A stretch of DNA of 44,796 bases from an uncultured Oleiphilus sp. (GTDB lineage Bacteria > Pseudomonadota > Gammaproteobacteria > Pseudomonadales > Oleiphilaceae). Numbering within the stretch: the first letter of the stretch is position 1; every line of letters starts with the position of its first letter. Made by a program: the position numbers and the translations under genes. Shown one piece after another: positions 1 through 8,977 of this stretch. The notes below the pieces were generated by a model. It searched no databases. It worked only from the letters and a program-made list of their open reading frames with translations, and was not told the DNA's origin. The stretch is taken from NCBI GenBank assembly GCA_913020245.1, contig CAJWAD010000018.1, positions 1 to 44,796 on the forward strand, written 5' to 3'.

Positions 1-323
1 TAGGGCAGCGGCGCCAACAATACTTGAGCATCGTGGCACAGCAGCTCGTCGATGACATTGCGCTTGAAGCGCAAGAATGGCTTGGATCTCAGGGTTATTT
101 CAATCAAGCGCTGAGGGCTTTTAGCCCAGAACAGCTCGCGCAGTTCAGCATTGCCTTAAATGATGAAACACAAGTCGAAGCTTGGCTAACAACCGAGCAA
201 GACCATTTTGAGCAAGAGGCTGTAAACCAACTATTGCTCTCGCTTAACACGCTAAAAGAGCTTGTCAACCCTGCGGCAACACCCGAACGAATAACGCCTT
301 CAAATAACGTGTCTCCGGGATAG
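1..323 (+). CDS. Partial hypothetical protein (C-terminal end only)
   Basis: The reading frame is open from the window edge, so this is the C-terminal end of a longer protein; the TTG at position 24 is probably an internal leucine rather than a start. About 107 residues are visible. They are rich in Gln, Glu, Ala and Leu and look helical, with no motif I can name. The stop at 321-323 lies inside the 3' end of the convergent rlmI gene, so the two coding ends overlap by 59 bases. The last 20 or so residues are rich in Pro, Asn and Ser and may be a poorly conserved tail. I do not recognise the family. Coding status rests on the open frame and plausible amino-acid composition only. Confidence 0.5.
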   Translation, partial: GQRRQQYLSIVAQQLVDDIALEAQEWLGSQGYFNQALRAFSPEQLAQFSIALNDETQVEAWLTTEQDHFEQEAVNQLLLSLNTLKELVNPAATPERITPSNNVSPG

Positions 324-1452
324 CAGACAGCACTGGATGATCTGCACCCTGCGTAAAGCGCTCAATGATTTGCGTGTCCTTCTCAAGCGTTCGCGCGGTT
401 TTACGCAAGATATCAACCAGCGTCTCTTCCGCCAAATGCATTGAACATGACGCGGAAACCAGCAAACCATCTTTTGATAATAAACGCATTGCAAGTTGGT
501 TTAAGCGCTGATAGGCAGCTTCCCCCGCCTTCTTATCTTTGCGACGAGGTATAAACGCCGGCGGATCTGCAATGACGACATCAAAGCGTTGTCCCTCAGC
601 TTTCAATGTTTTGCACACATCGAAAACGTCGCCTTCTAATACGCTTACCTTATCCGCACATTCATTTAACTGCGCATTTTTGGCCACATACTCTAGCGCT
701 TGACTAGAACTATCCACACAGACAACTTCTTTTGCGCCAAATGCTGCGGCTTGCACGCCCCACCCCCCTATGTAACTAAACAAATCTAAAACCCGTTTAC
801 CTTTTACATAGTGGCGCAAAGCGTCACGCCCTTCGCGATGGTCGTAAAACCAGCCCGTTTTTTGCCCAGTGGTCGTTGGCACCCTAAATTTGACGCCATT
901 TTCCTCAAGTTGCGGCACGGCACAATCGCCTTTGGCGAAAGTCACATAACTCTCTAAACCCTCTGAGAGGCGCATCTTCCCATTATTTTTGAATAAAATA
1001 GACTCCGGCTTAAAAAGCTTCTCTAATACCTGCACTATCTCATCCTTTAACCTTTCCATGCCCGCATTAGAGATCTGCACAACAAAATGATTAAGAAATC
1101 GATCAATTACCAAACCGGGTAAACCGTCACTGTCTCCGTATACGAGACGATAGCAAGCTGAGTCGTAACGTTGCTCGCGTAACGCACTTGCAATTTTAAT
1201 TCGGTGCGTCAGCAAAGATTTATCCAACTTTGCTTGCTTGTCACGACTTACCAACCTCCCACAAATTAGATTAGCAGGGTTTACGATTACTAAACCCAAA
1301 TGCTGACCCGACGCACTTTCGAGCAGACACTGTTCGCCCGCACTAAAATCTTTTAATGGCGTCGCGTTAACATCTACCTCATTACTATATACCCATAGAT
1401 GCCCGGCTTTTATCCGCTTTTCTGCACCTTTGCGCAGCTTCAACTGTTTCAT
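265..1452 (-). CDS. rlmI: 23S rRNA (cytosine-1962-C5)-methyltransferase RlmI
   Basis: This cytoplasmic SAM-dependent enzyme methylates C5 of cytosine 1962 in 23S rRNA. The 395 residues match the E. coli length (396). An N-terminal PUA-type RNA-binding domain (about residues 1-75, beginning MKQLKLRKGAEKRI) is followed by an RlmI-specific middle region and a Rossmann methyltransferase fold. Visible motifs are the SAM-binding stretch VLDLFSYIGGWGVQAA, the acidic VVCVDSS strand end, the catalytic-loop motif ADPPAF and a later SASCS segment holding the expected catalytic cysteine. The ATG at 1452 gives the full PUA domain. It is a single gene, convergent with the partial gene at the window edge and upstream-adjacent to the gcv terminator. 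The family assignment is strong. Confidence 0.93.
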   Translation of the reverse strand: MKQLKLRKGAEKRIKAGHLWVYSNEVDVNATPLKDFSAGEQCLLESASGQHLGLVIVNPANLICGRLVSRDKQAKLDKSLLTHRIKIASALREQRYDSACYRLVYGDSDGLPGLVIDRFLNHFVVQISNAGMERLKDEIVQVLEKLFKPESILFKNNGKMRLSEGLESYVTFAKGDCAVPQLEENGVKFRVPTTTGQKTGWFYDHREGRDALRHYVKGKRVLDLFSYIGGWGVQAAAFGAKEVVCVDSSSQALEYVAKNAQLNECADKVSVLEGDVFDVCKTLKAEGQRFDVVIADPPAFIPRRKDKKAGEAAYQRLNQLAMRLLSKDGLLVSASCSMHLAEETLVDILRKTARTLEKDTQIIERFTQGADHPVLSAIPETRYLKALFVRVLPQG

Positions 1453-1509
1453 ATTTATTTTCTCTTAGGCGTTCGATCGACAAGGTGGGCAAAACAATTC
1501 ATTAGCGCA

Positions 1510-1540
1510 AAATAAAAGCAAGCCGAAGCTTGCTTTCTTA
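1510..1540 (-). terminator. Rho-independent terminator of the gcv operon
   Basis: A perfect 9-bp inverted repeat (AAAGCAAGC at 1515-1523, GCTTGCTTT at 1528-1536) encloses a four-base loop that reads TTCG on the minus strand. The minus-strand copy runs straight into a T-rich stretch. It lies about 20 bases after the gcvPB stop codon. UUCG-type loops are unusually stable, which supports a real intrinsic terminator. It could also partly end transcription coming from other directions. Confidence 0.85.
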
Positions 1541-1558
1541 ACCCCTAAACACACTAAA

Positions 1559-3016
1559 CTAACTAGCAGATGAATAGGCGACATCCAACTCTCTTGCAGC
1601 CTTTACATCATCCAAACGTTTAACTGGTTGAGTATAAGGCGCATGCGTCACAAGATCAGCATTTTCTTCAGCTTCTTTTTGTATAGCGATCATCGCCTCC
1701 ACGAACCCTTCAAGTTCGTCAATTGACTCCGTTTCAGTCGGCTCAATCAAGAAGCACTCTGGCACTAACAATGGAAAATATGTTGTCGGTGCATGATAAC
1801 CATAGTCCAACAAGCGCTTGGCAAAATCCATTGCCGTTACACCTAAGGTTTTCGCTTGTTCATTTAAGGTAACAATAAACTCATGCGTAGCGCGACGCTC
1901 TGGGTATGCCAGCTTAAAGCCTGCGTCCGCCATCAACTTGGCCATATAGTTTGCATTTAAGGTGGAAAATTCACCAACCCGATGCAAACCGTCACGACCC
2001 AACAACACCGCGTAAACATATGCGCGCAAGATAATACCAGCATTGCCCATGAATGCGCTCAGGCGACCAATCGTGTTTGGCAAGTCGTTTTCATCCAGCC
2101 AACGAAAAGAAGAGTCATCCTTCGTTTTACCAACAATTGGCGTAGGCAAAAAGGGAAGTAATCGCTCGCCTACAGCGACTGGACCCGAGCCTGGCCCACC
2201 GCCGCCATGGGGCGTTGCGAACGTTTTATGTAAATTCATATGCAAAACATCGAAACCCATATCGCCGGGCCGCACCTTGCCTAAAATAGCGTTTAAATTA
2301 GCGCCATCGTAATACAGCAAACCGCCCGCATCGTGAACGGTTTTAGAGATTTCCTCGATCTGACGTTCAAACACGCCGCACGTAGACGGGTTTGTCATCA
2401 TAATTCCCGCTGTTTGCGGGCCAACAACGTCTTTCAATGCATCTAAATCAACGTCTCCATCAGGCAACACTGGAATTTCTTTCACTTTAAAGCCGCACAT
2501 AACCGCCGTTGCGGGATTCGTACCATGAGCCGCCTCGGGTACAATAATTTCTTGTCGCTCGGTGTCACCACGCGCTTCATGGTAAGCCTTAATCATAGCA
2601 ACGCCAGCCAATTCACCCTGAGCGCCCGCCATGGGCGTCAAAGAGACGCCGGCCATGCCCGTTACTTCTTTGAGAATATCTTGCAGTTCATATACACAAG
2701 ACAGATACCCTTGACTATGTGACTCGGGTGCTAAAGGGTGGCGTGACAAATGGCCCGGCAAGCTTGCCGCACGGTGCGCGCCACGCGGGTTATATTTCAT
2801 CGTACAAGAGCCAAGCGGGTAAAACTGCGTATCGATTGCAAAGTTTTTGCGCGACAAGTTGGTAAAATGGCGCACAACTTGTAACTCAGATGCTTCAGGT
2901 AACTCCGCCATCTCTTTTCGGAGTAAATGGTCGGGAATACCACTTACGGCAGCTTTCGTTTGTGGCGCTTGTGCCTTGGCGTAACGACCCTCAGAACTCT
3001 TTTCAAATATCAACAT
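1559..3016 (-). CDS. gcvPB: Glycine dehydrogenase (decarboxylating) subunit 2
   Basis: This is the second half of the PLP-dependent P protein of the glycine cleavage system, which decarboxylates glycine and passes the aminomethyl group to lipoyl-GcvH. The PLP-binding lysine is in [16 protein letters not shown], followed by the glycine-rich loop typical of the family. The [10 protein letters not shown] motif near residue 70 is also characteristic. With the ATG at 3016 the protein is 485 residues; a GTG one codon earlier is less likely. The start overlaps the gcvPA stop (TGATG), implying translational coupling and the balanced stoichiometry expected of an alpha2beta2 P protein. E. coli instead has one fused polypeptide of about 957 residues. 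It is the last gene of the operon and is followed by a strong terminator. Confidence 0.94.
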   Translation of the reverse strand: MLIFEKSSEGRYAKAQAPQTKAAVSGIPDHLLRKEMAELPEASELQVVRHFTNLSRKNFAIDTQFYPLGSCTMKYNPRGAHRAASLPGHLSRHPLAPESHSQGYLSCVYELQDILKEVTGMAGVSLTPMAGAQGELAGVAMIKAYHEARGDTERQEIIVPEAAHGTNPATAVMCGFKVKEIPVLPDGDVDLDALKDVVGPQTAGIMMTNPSTCGVFERQIEEISKTVHDAGGLLYYDGANLNAILGKVRPGDMGFDVLHMNLHKTFATPHGGGGPGSGPVAVGERLLPFLPTPIVGKTKDDSSFRWLDENDLPNTIGRLSAFMGNAGIILRAYVYAVLLGRDGLHRVGEFSTLNANYMAKLMADAGFKLAYPERRATHEFIVTLNEQAKTLGVTAMDFAKRLLDYGYHAPTTYFPLLVPECFLIEPTETESIDELEGFVEAMIAIQKEAEENADLVTHAPYTQPVKRLDDVKAARELDVAYSSAS

Positions 3017-4389
3017 CACGCAGCCTCCGCGTCTTGCAGAGCGTCACCGAGCGCCTGCACATATTTATCTAGGTCGGTCTGCGTTTTTACTTCCGTCACA
3101 CACACCAAGATTGCCGAATTCAGCTCCGGATAATAATCACTGACGTTAAAGCCACCTAAAACATCACGTTCCGCCATACTCGCAAGTACCGATGCCGCCG
3201 GCTTGTCTAACTGTAGGATAAATTCATGGAAAGTAGACGCTTGCGACGCGAGGGTCACACCAGCGACGCCAGCAAGCTGAGACTTCAACTGCTGCGCACC
3301 CGCATGTGAAGCATTCGCAACACGTGATAACCCTTCATACCCCAACAAAGACATATAAATGGTCGCCGCTGTCACAGCAAGCCCTTGATTCGTACAAATG
3401 TTGGACGTCGCCTTAGAGCGACGAATATGTTGCTCCCGTGCTTGCAAGGTAAGCGTGAAACCTGGTTTACCGTCCGTATCGATCGTTCGACCAATAATAC
3501 GACCAGGCATTTGGCGCACCAGCTTATCTGTACAACAGATAAATCCGAAATAAGGGCCACCCGACGCTAAAGGGATACCAAGGGGCTGACCTTCGCCCAC
3601 TGCGATATCGGCTCCCGTTTCGCCCCAAGTTCCTGGCGCTGATAACAATGCAAGTGATGTAGGATTTACGACACCAATCACTAGCATACCCTGCGCATGT
3701 CCCCAGTCAGTCAACGCATCAACGTCTTCTAAAGTACCAAAGAAATTGGGTTGTGCAATAATCAAGGCTGCGTAATCTTGACCTTCAAAATCTGCCAAGG
3801 CGCTAACAGGCGTATTCAGAAGGCTCGAATCAAATGTCACTTCATCAACAGAGATACCTTGATTTTCAACAATCGATTCAACCGTTTTGCGATAAAGTGG
3901 ATGCACAGAACCCGCCACTAGCACGCGTTTACTTTTCGACTTACGGTTTCCTCGAATAGCCATCAATACGGCCTCAGCTAGCCCCGATGCGCCGTCATAA
4001 AGCGAAGCATTCGAGATAGGCAAACCGGTCAGCGCGCTCATCATTGATTGGTACTCATAGATAAGCTGAAGAGTGCCCTGGCTTGCTTCCGCTTGGTAAG
4101 GTGTATACGCCGTCATAAACTCACCACGCGTGGTAATATCCCATACCGCCGCGGGAATATGATGTTCATACGCGCCCGCACCAATAAAGCACAAAGCACC
4201 AGCGTCTTGCTGCGCACGCTCAGATAAGCGCCGCATCATATCCATTTCACTCAGACCTTCCGGCACCTTATGCAGGGGCTTAGCACGCAAGTGACTCGGA
4301 ATTTCATCAAATAACTGGTCGATAGAATCGACACCGATTACGTCTAACATCTTTTCGATGTCTTTTTCGGTATGGGGCACAAAAGGCAT
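3016..4389 (-). CDS. gcvPA: Glycine dehydrogenase (decarboxylating) subunit 1
   Basis: This 457-residue protein is the N-terminal-half subunit of the split P protein of the glycine cleavage complex. It has the type I aminotransferase fold of the family but lacks the PLP lysine, which sits in GcvPB. Recognisable family stretches are the N-terminal [15 protein letters not shown], the [13 protein letters not shown] segment, the [13 protein letters not shown] motif and the [12 protein letters not shown] segment. The ATG at 4389 is the natural start. The stop overlaps the gcvPB start. It is separated from gcvH by 114 bases that hold two small inverted repeats but no evident terminator, so it is probably transcribed with gcvT-gcvH. 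The assignment is firm. Confidence 0.94.
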   Translation of the reverse strand: MPFVPHTEKDIEKMLDVIGVDSIDQLFDEIPSHLRAKPLHKVPEGLSEMDMMRRLSERAQQDAGALCFIGAGAYEHHIPAAVWDITTRGEFMTAYTPYQAEASQGTLQLIYEYQSMMSALTGLPISNASLYDGASGLAEAVLMAIRGNRKSKSKRVLVAGSVHPLYRKTVESIVENQGISVDEVTFDSSLLNTPVSALADFEGQDYAALIIAQPNFFGTLEDVDALTDWGHAQGMLVIGVVNPTSLALLSAPGTWGETGADIAVGEGQPLGIPLASGGPYFGFICCTDKLVRQMPGRIIGRTIDTDGKPGFTLTLQAREQHIRRSKATSNICTNQGLAVTAATIYMSLLGYEGLSRVANASHAGAQQLKSQLAGVAGVTLASQASTFHEFILQLDKPAASVLASMAERDVLGGFNVSDYYPELNSAILVCVTEVKTQTDLDKYVQALGDALQDAEAA

Positions 4390-4432
4390 GTCCGCTCCTA
4401 TGTAAGGCTATTTAGGACTATTTAAAAGACGA

Positions 4433-4497
4433 AAAAGCGTAACATCAACTGCCACGCTTATTTAGAGAGTTTATCTAAGCCATATCGCTAAGCGATA
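4433..4497. repeat. Two small inverted repeats between gcvH and gcvPA
   Basis: Seven bases after the gcvH stop is a 7-bp inverted repeat with a single central base (TATCGCT-A-AGCGATA, 4483-4497). Further into the gap, AAGCGT and ACGCTT form 6-bp arms about 13 bases apart. Neither is followed by a T-run on the minus strand. They are more likely RNA-processing or stabilising hairpins, or operator-like sites, than terminators. No function is shown. Confidence 0.35.
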
Positions 4498-4503
4498 CGT
4501 TAA

Positions 4504-4902
4504 TTAATGAGCGTCAGCTTCGCACACTTCCGCATAGGCGTCTGCGTCCATCAAGGCAGCTAACTCATCCTTGTCTGATATTTTCAATTTGAAAAACCAA
4601 CCATCTTCGTATGGCTCACTGTTTACCGTTTCCGGTGAATCTTCCAACTCTTCATTAATTGCGATAACTTCGCCGCTGATTGGCGCAAAAATATCTGAAG
4701 CTGCTTTCACCGATTCAACAACACCCGCCTCGTCACCCGCGGCGATGTTCGCGCCCACTTCTGGTAACTCAACGAATACCACATCACCCAATAACGATTG
4801 AGCGTGAAAAGTAATACCTACAGTTGCTGTTTCGCCATCATCTTCTATACGCACCCATTCGTGGCTCGATAGATACTTCAGCTCTCCAGGAATATTGCTC
4901 AT
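4504..4902 (-). CDS. gcvH: Glycine cleavage system H protein
   Basis: This lipoyl carrier protein shuttles the aminomethyl group and reducing equivalents between the P, T and L proteins. The 132 residues compare with 129 in E. coli. The lipoylation site is the lysine in [10 protein letters not shown] (residue 66), within the family signature that continues into the [10 protein letters not shown] turn. The N-terminal segment [20 protein letters not shown] is diagnostic. The start ATG at 4902 is preceded by a purine-rich GAGG-type ribosome site. It lies between gcvT (62-base gap) and gcvPA in an operon ordered T-H-PA-PB. Confidence 0.95.
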   Translation of the reverse strand: MSNIPGELKYLSSHEWVRIEDDGETATVGITFHAQSLLGDVVFVELPEVGANIAAGDEAGVVESVKAASDIFAPISGEVIAINEELEDSPETVNSEPYEDGWFFKLKISDKDELAALMDADAYAEVCEADAH

Positions 4903-4964
4903 CTTCTTTTCCTCTTTATTTCGCCCCGATCGAACGGAGCATCTAAGTTCTCGTATTAATTTGC

Positions 4965-6053
4965 CTACTTATAAACGCGCTGACCGTTGCGCACGAACGG
5001 CGGCGCCACCACGCTAACTTGTACGCGTTTACCGCGTATCTCTACTTCGCATGCATCACCAACTTCGGTCGGCACACGAGCCAAAGCAACAGAATAACCA
5101 AGGGTCGGTGAAAATGTACCGCTAGTAATTTCCCCTGCCAATTCGCCAGATTCGGTCGTCACGATTACTTTTTGATGCCCTCGAAGTACACCACGCGACT
5201 CCAGAACGAGGCCCTTCAAACGCATACAGAGACCTGCTTCTTTTTGCGCCAGTAAAGCGCGTTTACCTATGAAATCGCGCGCTCCATCTAACGCGACCGT
5301 CCACGCCATGTTTGATTCGAGCGGTGTGACACTCTCATCCATGTCTGAACCATATAAATTCATACCCGCCTCTAGGCGCAAAGTATCACGCGAACCTAAG
5401 CCACAAGGATGCACGCCTGCCGCTTCGAGTTGTTTCCAGAAGGCAACGGCATCTGCTTCCGGCACCAGTATTTCAAGGCCATCTTCACCCGTATAACCCG
5501 TCCGGCAATACATCCAACCACCGCGCTCTTTGCCTTGAAATACCGAGAGGCTTTCAATCAGCTGAGCATCCTCCGATCGACAGGCTTTCACTTTGTCAAT
5601 GGCCTCCGGGCCTTGTACAGCAATCATTGCTAATTCGGGCTTTTCAACCAGCGTTACATTAAAACGCTGTGCCTGTTTCGCCATCCACGCAAGATCCTTC
5701 TCACGCGTGGCGCAATTTACCACTAAGCGATAATCCTGAGGCATACGATAGACAATTAAATCGTCAAGTACTTTGCCTTCCTCATTTAGCATCCCGCTAT
5801 ACAACGCTTTGCCTTCAATCGTGAGCTTATCAACATCATTCGCCAGCAGGTAACGCAAAAATGGACGCGAATCAGGCCCTTCGACATCGACTATGGTCAT
5901 ATGCGATACATCGAACATTCCAGAGGATTTGCGGACGAAATGATGCTCTTCTAATTGAGAACCATAATGGAGCGGCATATCCCATCCGCCAAAGTCTACT
6001 ACTTTAGCACCTGAATCTAGGTGCGCTTGATACAGCGAAGTCTTGTTTCCCAA
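4965..6053 (-). CDS. gcvT: Glycine cleavage system T protein (aminomethyltransferase)
   Basis: GcvT releases ammonia from the aminomethyl-lipoyl group on GcvH and transfers the one-carbon unit to tetrahydrofolate. The folate-binding fold is evident from [30 protein letters not shown] and TGYTGEDG. There is no ATG near the expected N-terminus. The frame begins with a TTG at 6104, but a second TTG at 6053 has a GGAG ribosome site six bases upstream (6060-6063). It gives 362 residues starting at the point where E. coli GcvT (364 aa) begins, so I chose it. It is the first gene of the gcv operon. The gap to yqiA, read in the same direction, is under 80 bases and too short for a glycine riboswitch. 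Confidence 0.93.
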   Translation of the reverse strand: MGNKTSLYQAHLDSGAKVVDFGGWDMPLHYGSQLEEHHFVRKSSGMFDVSHMTIVDVEGPDSRPFLRYLLANDVDKLTIEGKALYSGMLNEEGKVLDDLIVYRMPQDYRLVVNCATREKDLAWMAKQAQRFNVTLVEKPELAMIAVQGPEAIDKVKACRSEDAQLIESLSVFQGKERGGWMYCRTGYTGEDGLEILVPEADAVAFWKQLEAAGVHPCGLGSRDTLRLEAGMNLYGSDMDESVTPLESNMAWTVALDGARDFIGKRALLAQKEAGLCMRLKGLVLESRGVLRGHQKVIVTTESGELAGEITSGTFSPTLGYSVALARVPTEVGDACEVEIRGKRVQVSVVAPPFVRNGQRVYK

Positions 6054-6130
6054 AACTGGCTCCAAGTCGAGAAAAGAACAAGCTGGGTATTTTACCGAAG
6101 CCAAGCTTAAAAACTAGCCTAAAAGCCTGT

Positions 6131-6721
6131 TCAAATGCGTTTTATTTGATCAAAAAACTGGCATATCGAAGGCAAAGCCTTTGCAAAATTCTGAAAAGCA
6201 TGGTCACCCCCATAATCCAACCATAGTTTCGCAGTTGGCATCAACTCACACGCTTGACGAAAATCGAGCACCTCATCGTCTGTTTGCGTTAACAAAAACA
6301 AATTTTGATCATTTATATCATCCGCCGCTACTTTGAGCGCTAAAAGTTGCTCCATATGCTGCGGCGCAACCTCATAACGTTCGTCTGTGTAGGGGTTTAT
6401 ATTTTCACCAATGTAAGCTTGTAAGAGCTCGTAAGGGCGGATCGCAGGATTAATGAGCACCGCTGGCAAACCGAACTGAGCATGCAAGTGCAGACTGTAA
6501 AAACCACCCAAGCTGCTGCCAATCAGACCAACCACGTCATTTTTCCCCTGATTGATCATCGTCTTTATTTTTGTCATTGCTGTACGCGGTTCCGGCGGCA
6601 AAGCAGGCACAACAATTTCGATCGATGCAGACGCTCTCTGCGCAAAAAACGCGGACGTTAACTGTGCTTTTTCTGACTGAGGAGAGCTATTAAAACCATG
6701 TAAATACAGTAGCTTTTTCAA
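6131..6721 (-). CDS. yqiA: YqiA/YcfP-family alpha/beta-fold esterase
   Basis: This 196-residue serine hydrolase of the YqiA/UPF0227 family compares with 193 in E. coli. It begins with MKKLLYLHGFNSSPQS, the oxyanion-region motif of the family. It carries the nucleophile elbow GSSLGG near residue 70 and a late GGDHAF segment that supplies the catalytic histidine; the acid is likely in TQTDDEVLD. Short acyl esters are the reported in-vitro substrates of family members; the physiological substrate is not known. The start codon overlaps the cpdA stop (ATGA), so it is translationally coupled. In E. coli parE follows yqiA; here the gcv operon follows instead. Confidence 0.85.
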   Translation of the reverse strand: MKKLLYLHGFNSSPQSEKAQLTSAFFAQRASASIEIVVPALPPEPRTAMTKIKTMINQGKNDVVGLIGSSLGGFYSLHLHAQFGLPAVLINPAIRPYELLQAYIGENINPYTDERYEVAPQHMEQLLALKVAADDINDQNLFLLTQTDDEVLDFRQACELMPTAKLWLDYGGDHAFQNFAKALPSICQFFDQIKRI

Positions 6722-7521
6722 TAGCCTCGACTCTGCATATCAAGTTGATATTCGAAGCTTTCAGCTCGAACGACCTCGGTTTCGATCCGACCATCGGCAT
6801 GTAACTCTAACCATCGGTAACCGGGCGCTAAATCGTCCAATGCAAAACCTTCCGAGTTTGGTTTAAACTGAATACAGGTCGAGGGTGAAGCCAGCAGGCG
6901 AACGCCCTCTTTTTCCTCATCATAAACTTGATGAATATGACCCCAAAGAACACCTTGAAGATGGCTTTTACCTGCAAGCATTTGCCAAAACTCCTCACTG
7001 TTGCGTAAGCCAATGTTATCTATCCAGCCACTTCCCACCGACACAGGGTGGTGATGCAAACAAACCAACGTATGCTTCTCACTCTCTTGCAAGGCCCTGT
7101 CAAGCGTGTCCAGCTCCACTTGATCCAATTTTCCGGAAACTTGGCCGCTATCTAAAGAATCAAGCAACACAACTTGCCAACGCTCAAACCGTTTCACTTT
7201 TTCTAAAAAGCCAGGGGCGGACCCAACCTGCTGCATATTTTCTCGATTATCATGGTTACCGGGGAACCAAGCTATCGGACATGAATAGCCTGACAGAGAC
7301 TCTTTGAGTGCCTGATAAGCGGCTATCGAGCCATCTTGCGCTATATCACCTGTTACCAAAATAAGATCAGGGTTACGCTGATCGGCTCTGACTTGTGCCA
7401 ACACCGCCAGGAGACTGGCGTGCGTCTTCATACCAAGCAGATCGCCTTCACGGTTTTCAATCAAATGGCAATCGGTAATGTGAAGCACTTTTAGCGCTGT
7501 TAAGTTGGTTTGCGTATCCAT
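6718..7521 (-). CDS. cpdA: 3',5'-cyclic AMP phosphodiesterase CpdA
   Basis: This calcineurin-like metallophosphoesterase hydrolyses cAMP. The metal-binding motifs appear in order: HITDCH, VTGDIAQDG, FPGNHDNR, CLHHHPV and WGHIHQ. That is the full class III cyclic nucleotide phosphodiesterase set. The ATG at 7521 gives 267 residues (E. coli 275). A GTG at 7560 would add 13 residues, but it is embedded in a perfect 12-bp palindrome and has no ribosome site, so it is disfavoured. It follows yqiB after about 170 bases, a gap large enough for its own promoter, and overlaps yqiA downstream. The block nudF-yqiB-cpdA-yqiA is conserved in enterics. Confidence 0.9.
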   Translation of the reverse strand: MDTQTNLTALKVLHITDCHLIENREGDLLGMKTHASLLAVLAQVRADQRNPDLILVTGDIAQDGSIAAYQALKESLSGYSCPIAWFPGNHDNRENMQQVGSAPGFLEKVKRFERWQVVLLDSLDSGQVSGKLDQVELDTLDRALQESEKHTLVCLHHHPVSVGSGWIDNIGLRNSEEFWQMLAGKSHLQGVLWGHIHQVYDEEKEGVRLLASPSTCIQFKPNSEGFALDDLAPGYRWLELHADGRIETEVVRAESFEYQLDMQSRGY

Positions 7522-7554
7522 TGATGCATAAAGATGTATTCGGCCAGAAATATA

Positions 7555-7566
7555 GCTCACGTGAGC
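7555..7566. promoter_or_regulatory. Perfect 12-bp palindrome upstream of cpdA
   Basis: GCTCACGTGAGC reads the same on both strands and lies 33 bases before the chosen cpdA ATG. It has the size and symmetry of a dimeric regulator's operator. It is not a CRP-type site (TGTGA-N6-TCACA), which would have been the natural guess for a cAMP phosphodiesterase gene. The binding protein is unknown. Confidence 0.4.
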
Positions 7567-7582
7567 CTGTGTCTAATCATCG

Positions 7583-7619
7583 TTGCAATGCCCCTAATTG
7601 TTTAGCTGCGGCATTGCAA
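7583..7619. repeat. 10-bp inverted repeat between yqiB and cpdA
   Basis: TTGCAATGCC (7583-7592) and GGCATTGCAA (7610-7619) form perfect 10-bp arms around a 17-base spacer in the yqiB-cpdA gap. There is no T-run after it on the minus strand, so it is not an obvious terminator of the nudF-yqiB transcript. A weaker 6-bp pair, GTGAGA and TCTCAC, lies just after the yqiB stop. The 10-bp repeat could be an RNA hairpin that attenuates or stabilises the message, or a protein-binding dyad. Confidence 0.45.
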
Positions 7620-7691
7620 AACTGTCTTTCGCTTTTTCTAATTATTGTCTACGTACTATAAGCGTCTGCGTGAGAATTTCTAATACCGCTC

Positions 7692-8165
7692 TCACACTTT
7701 TTTTGGGACAAAAGGATGTACTTCACAACATCCATATAAAAGACAAAAACTCAGCCACTCAGCAAGGAAAGCGTTCAATTGACGCTTCTCATCAGGGTGA
7801 TGCATTTTGTCATTCGGATAACTATGCACCCCTGTGAGCGGCTTATTATTTTTGGAAATGACCTCAGCTACCGCCGCGTCATGGTATAAACGCACGGTAA
7901 GGTTTGGATTATTTAGCCACTTCCCCGCCGCAGATACCTGCTCTAACAGTATTGTATCGGTGTACTTCGAGCGTTCGACACTTTTTATTGAGACGCGACC
8001 GATAAAGTGATCCCCATTAAACAGTTCAATATGCAGCTTATCATCGTCCTTTGAGAGCGCTAGCAGCTTAATCAATCGACGATAATTACTCTCAAATAAG
8101 GCCCCTAACTCAACAATGTTAGGCACATATTTTTTCTGCTGCCTGACACCAGACAAATTATTCAC
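7692..8165 (-). CDS. yqiB: YqiB-like DUF1249 family protein
   Basis: This is a DUF1249 protein of unknown biochemical function. The conserved C-terminal signature is clear: VRLYHDAAVAEV, then YPNDKMHHPDEKRQLN, then FLAEWLSFCL, matching E. coli YqiB closely in spacing. The best start is the GTG at 8165, one base after the nudF stop, giving 157 residues (E. coli 140). A TTG at 8210 inside nudF would extend it by 15 residues that do not resemble the family. It is co-directional and tightly spaced with nudF, and the neighbourhood is the conserved tolC/nudF/yqiB/cpdA block. The role is unknown; linkage to a Nudix hydrolase and a cAMP phosphodiesterase hints at nucleotide metabolism but does not prove it. 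Confidence 0.85.
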   Translation of the reverse strand: MNNLSGVRQQKKYVPNIVELGALFESNYRRLIKLLALSKDDDKLHIELFNGDHFIGRVSIKSVERSKYTDTILLEQVSAAGKWLNNPNLTVRLYHDAAVAEVISKNNKPLTGVHSYPNDKMHHPDEKRQLNAFLAEWLSFCLLYGCCEVHPFVPKKV

Positions 8166-8166
8166 G

Positions 8167-8796
8167 TCACTGGCTACCCTCACTGATAGCGCCCCCCCAT
8201 TCCTCTTCAAGCTGCGCTTGATGCTGGCGCAGCCACATTAACGCCATAATCACCGGTGAATTATCCAGCGCCCCTTCATCGAGCAAACCGTAGGCATCTT
8301 GAAGTTTAATATTGCGCACCAGTATATCTTCACCCTCTGCTTCCAAACCATGAATACCGCCCAACTCAGTTGCGTCTACCTGACCACAGAATAAGTGAAT
8401 CTTTTCATTGCAACCACCGGGGGAAGGATAATAAACGGAAATTTCTTTCATCGCATTCACCCTCGCACCCGCCTCCTCAAGAGCTTCTCGACGCGCAACC
8501 GCCTCTGGCACCTCACCTTCTTCCTGCAGGCCCGCGACGAGCTCCAGCATCCACGGGGAGCGTCCCTCAAGCAATACCCCCACCCGAATCTGCTCGACCA
8601 AGACGACACGTTTTAACCGAGGATCGAAAAGCAAAACGCAACTGGCATCTGGTCGAACAAACACCTCTCGCGTAACAACAGAGCTCCATCCACCCTTAAA
8701 TAATTTATGGGTAAAATGTAGCCGCATCATCCTAAAAAAACCTCGGTAACACGTTTCTTTTTCAATAATCTTACAGTCTGATGCACTAAAACTCAT
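8167..8796 (-). CDS. nudF: ADP-ribose pyrophosphatase (Nudix hydrolase NudF)
   Basis: This enzyme cleaves ADP-ribose to AMP and ribose 5-phosphate. The Nudix box is intact: GLQEEGEVPEAVARREALEE followed by AGA, with the REALEE core that binds the divalent metals. The YYPSPGGCNEKIHLF segment after the box is typical of the ADP-ribose-specific subfamily. The ATG at 8796 gives 209 residues, the same length as E. coli NudF, with a GGGTG ribosome site just upstream; a GTG two codons earlier is less likely. It is the first gene of the nudF-yqiB-cpdA-yqiA block and divergent from tolC. A good sigma-70-like promoter lies 87 bases upstream. Confidence 0.92.
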   Translation of the reverse strand: MSFSASDCKIIEKETCYRGFFRMMRLHFTHKLFKGGWSSVVTREVFVRPDASCVLLFDPRLKRVVLVEQIRVGVLLEGRSPWMLELVAGLQEEGEVPEAVARREALEEAGARVNAMKEISVYYPSPGGCNEKIHLFCGQVDATELGGIHGLEAEGEDILVRNIKLQDAYGLLDEGALDNSPVIMALMWLRQHQAQLEEEWGGAISEGSQ

Positions 8797-8882
8797 AATC
8801 ACCCAACAAAACCTTTCGCACCTATTGGCAAACTCATATTACCCATAGCGAGACATAACACTTTGAGCTAAACATGCGACAA

Positions 8883-8911
8883 AGTGTAGAGTTACGCCTA
8901 TATATTGTCCA
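8883..8911 (-). promoter_or_regulatory. Sigma-70-type promoter for the nudF block
   Basis: On the minus strand, TGGACA (five of six against TTGACA) at 8906-8911 is separated by exactly 17 bases from TACACT (four of six against TATAAT) at 8883-8888. The predicted start near 8876 gives a leader of about 80 nt before the nudF ATG. The region also faces tolC, whose own promoter I could not place with confidence. Confidence 0.55.
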
Positions 8912-8977
8912 TAATGCTGTTCGGCTGACACCGTCAGTCAGTGAAAACGCTTATCGTTTTTTAATTTTGAGGTAGGA

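Noticed and set aside
6054-6130. Glycine riboswitch before gcvT
   Set aside because: The gap between yqiA and gcvT is under 80 bases and shows no glycine-riboswitch-like conserved elements.
7555-7566. CRP-cAMP site controlling cpdA
   Set aside because: The palindrome is GCTCACGTGAGC and lacks the TGTGA-N6-TCACA arrangement.
7598-7837. Plus-strand 79-codon frame overlapping yqiB
   Set aside because: It is antisense to the conserved yqiB C-terminus and has no ribosome site.
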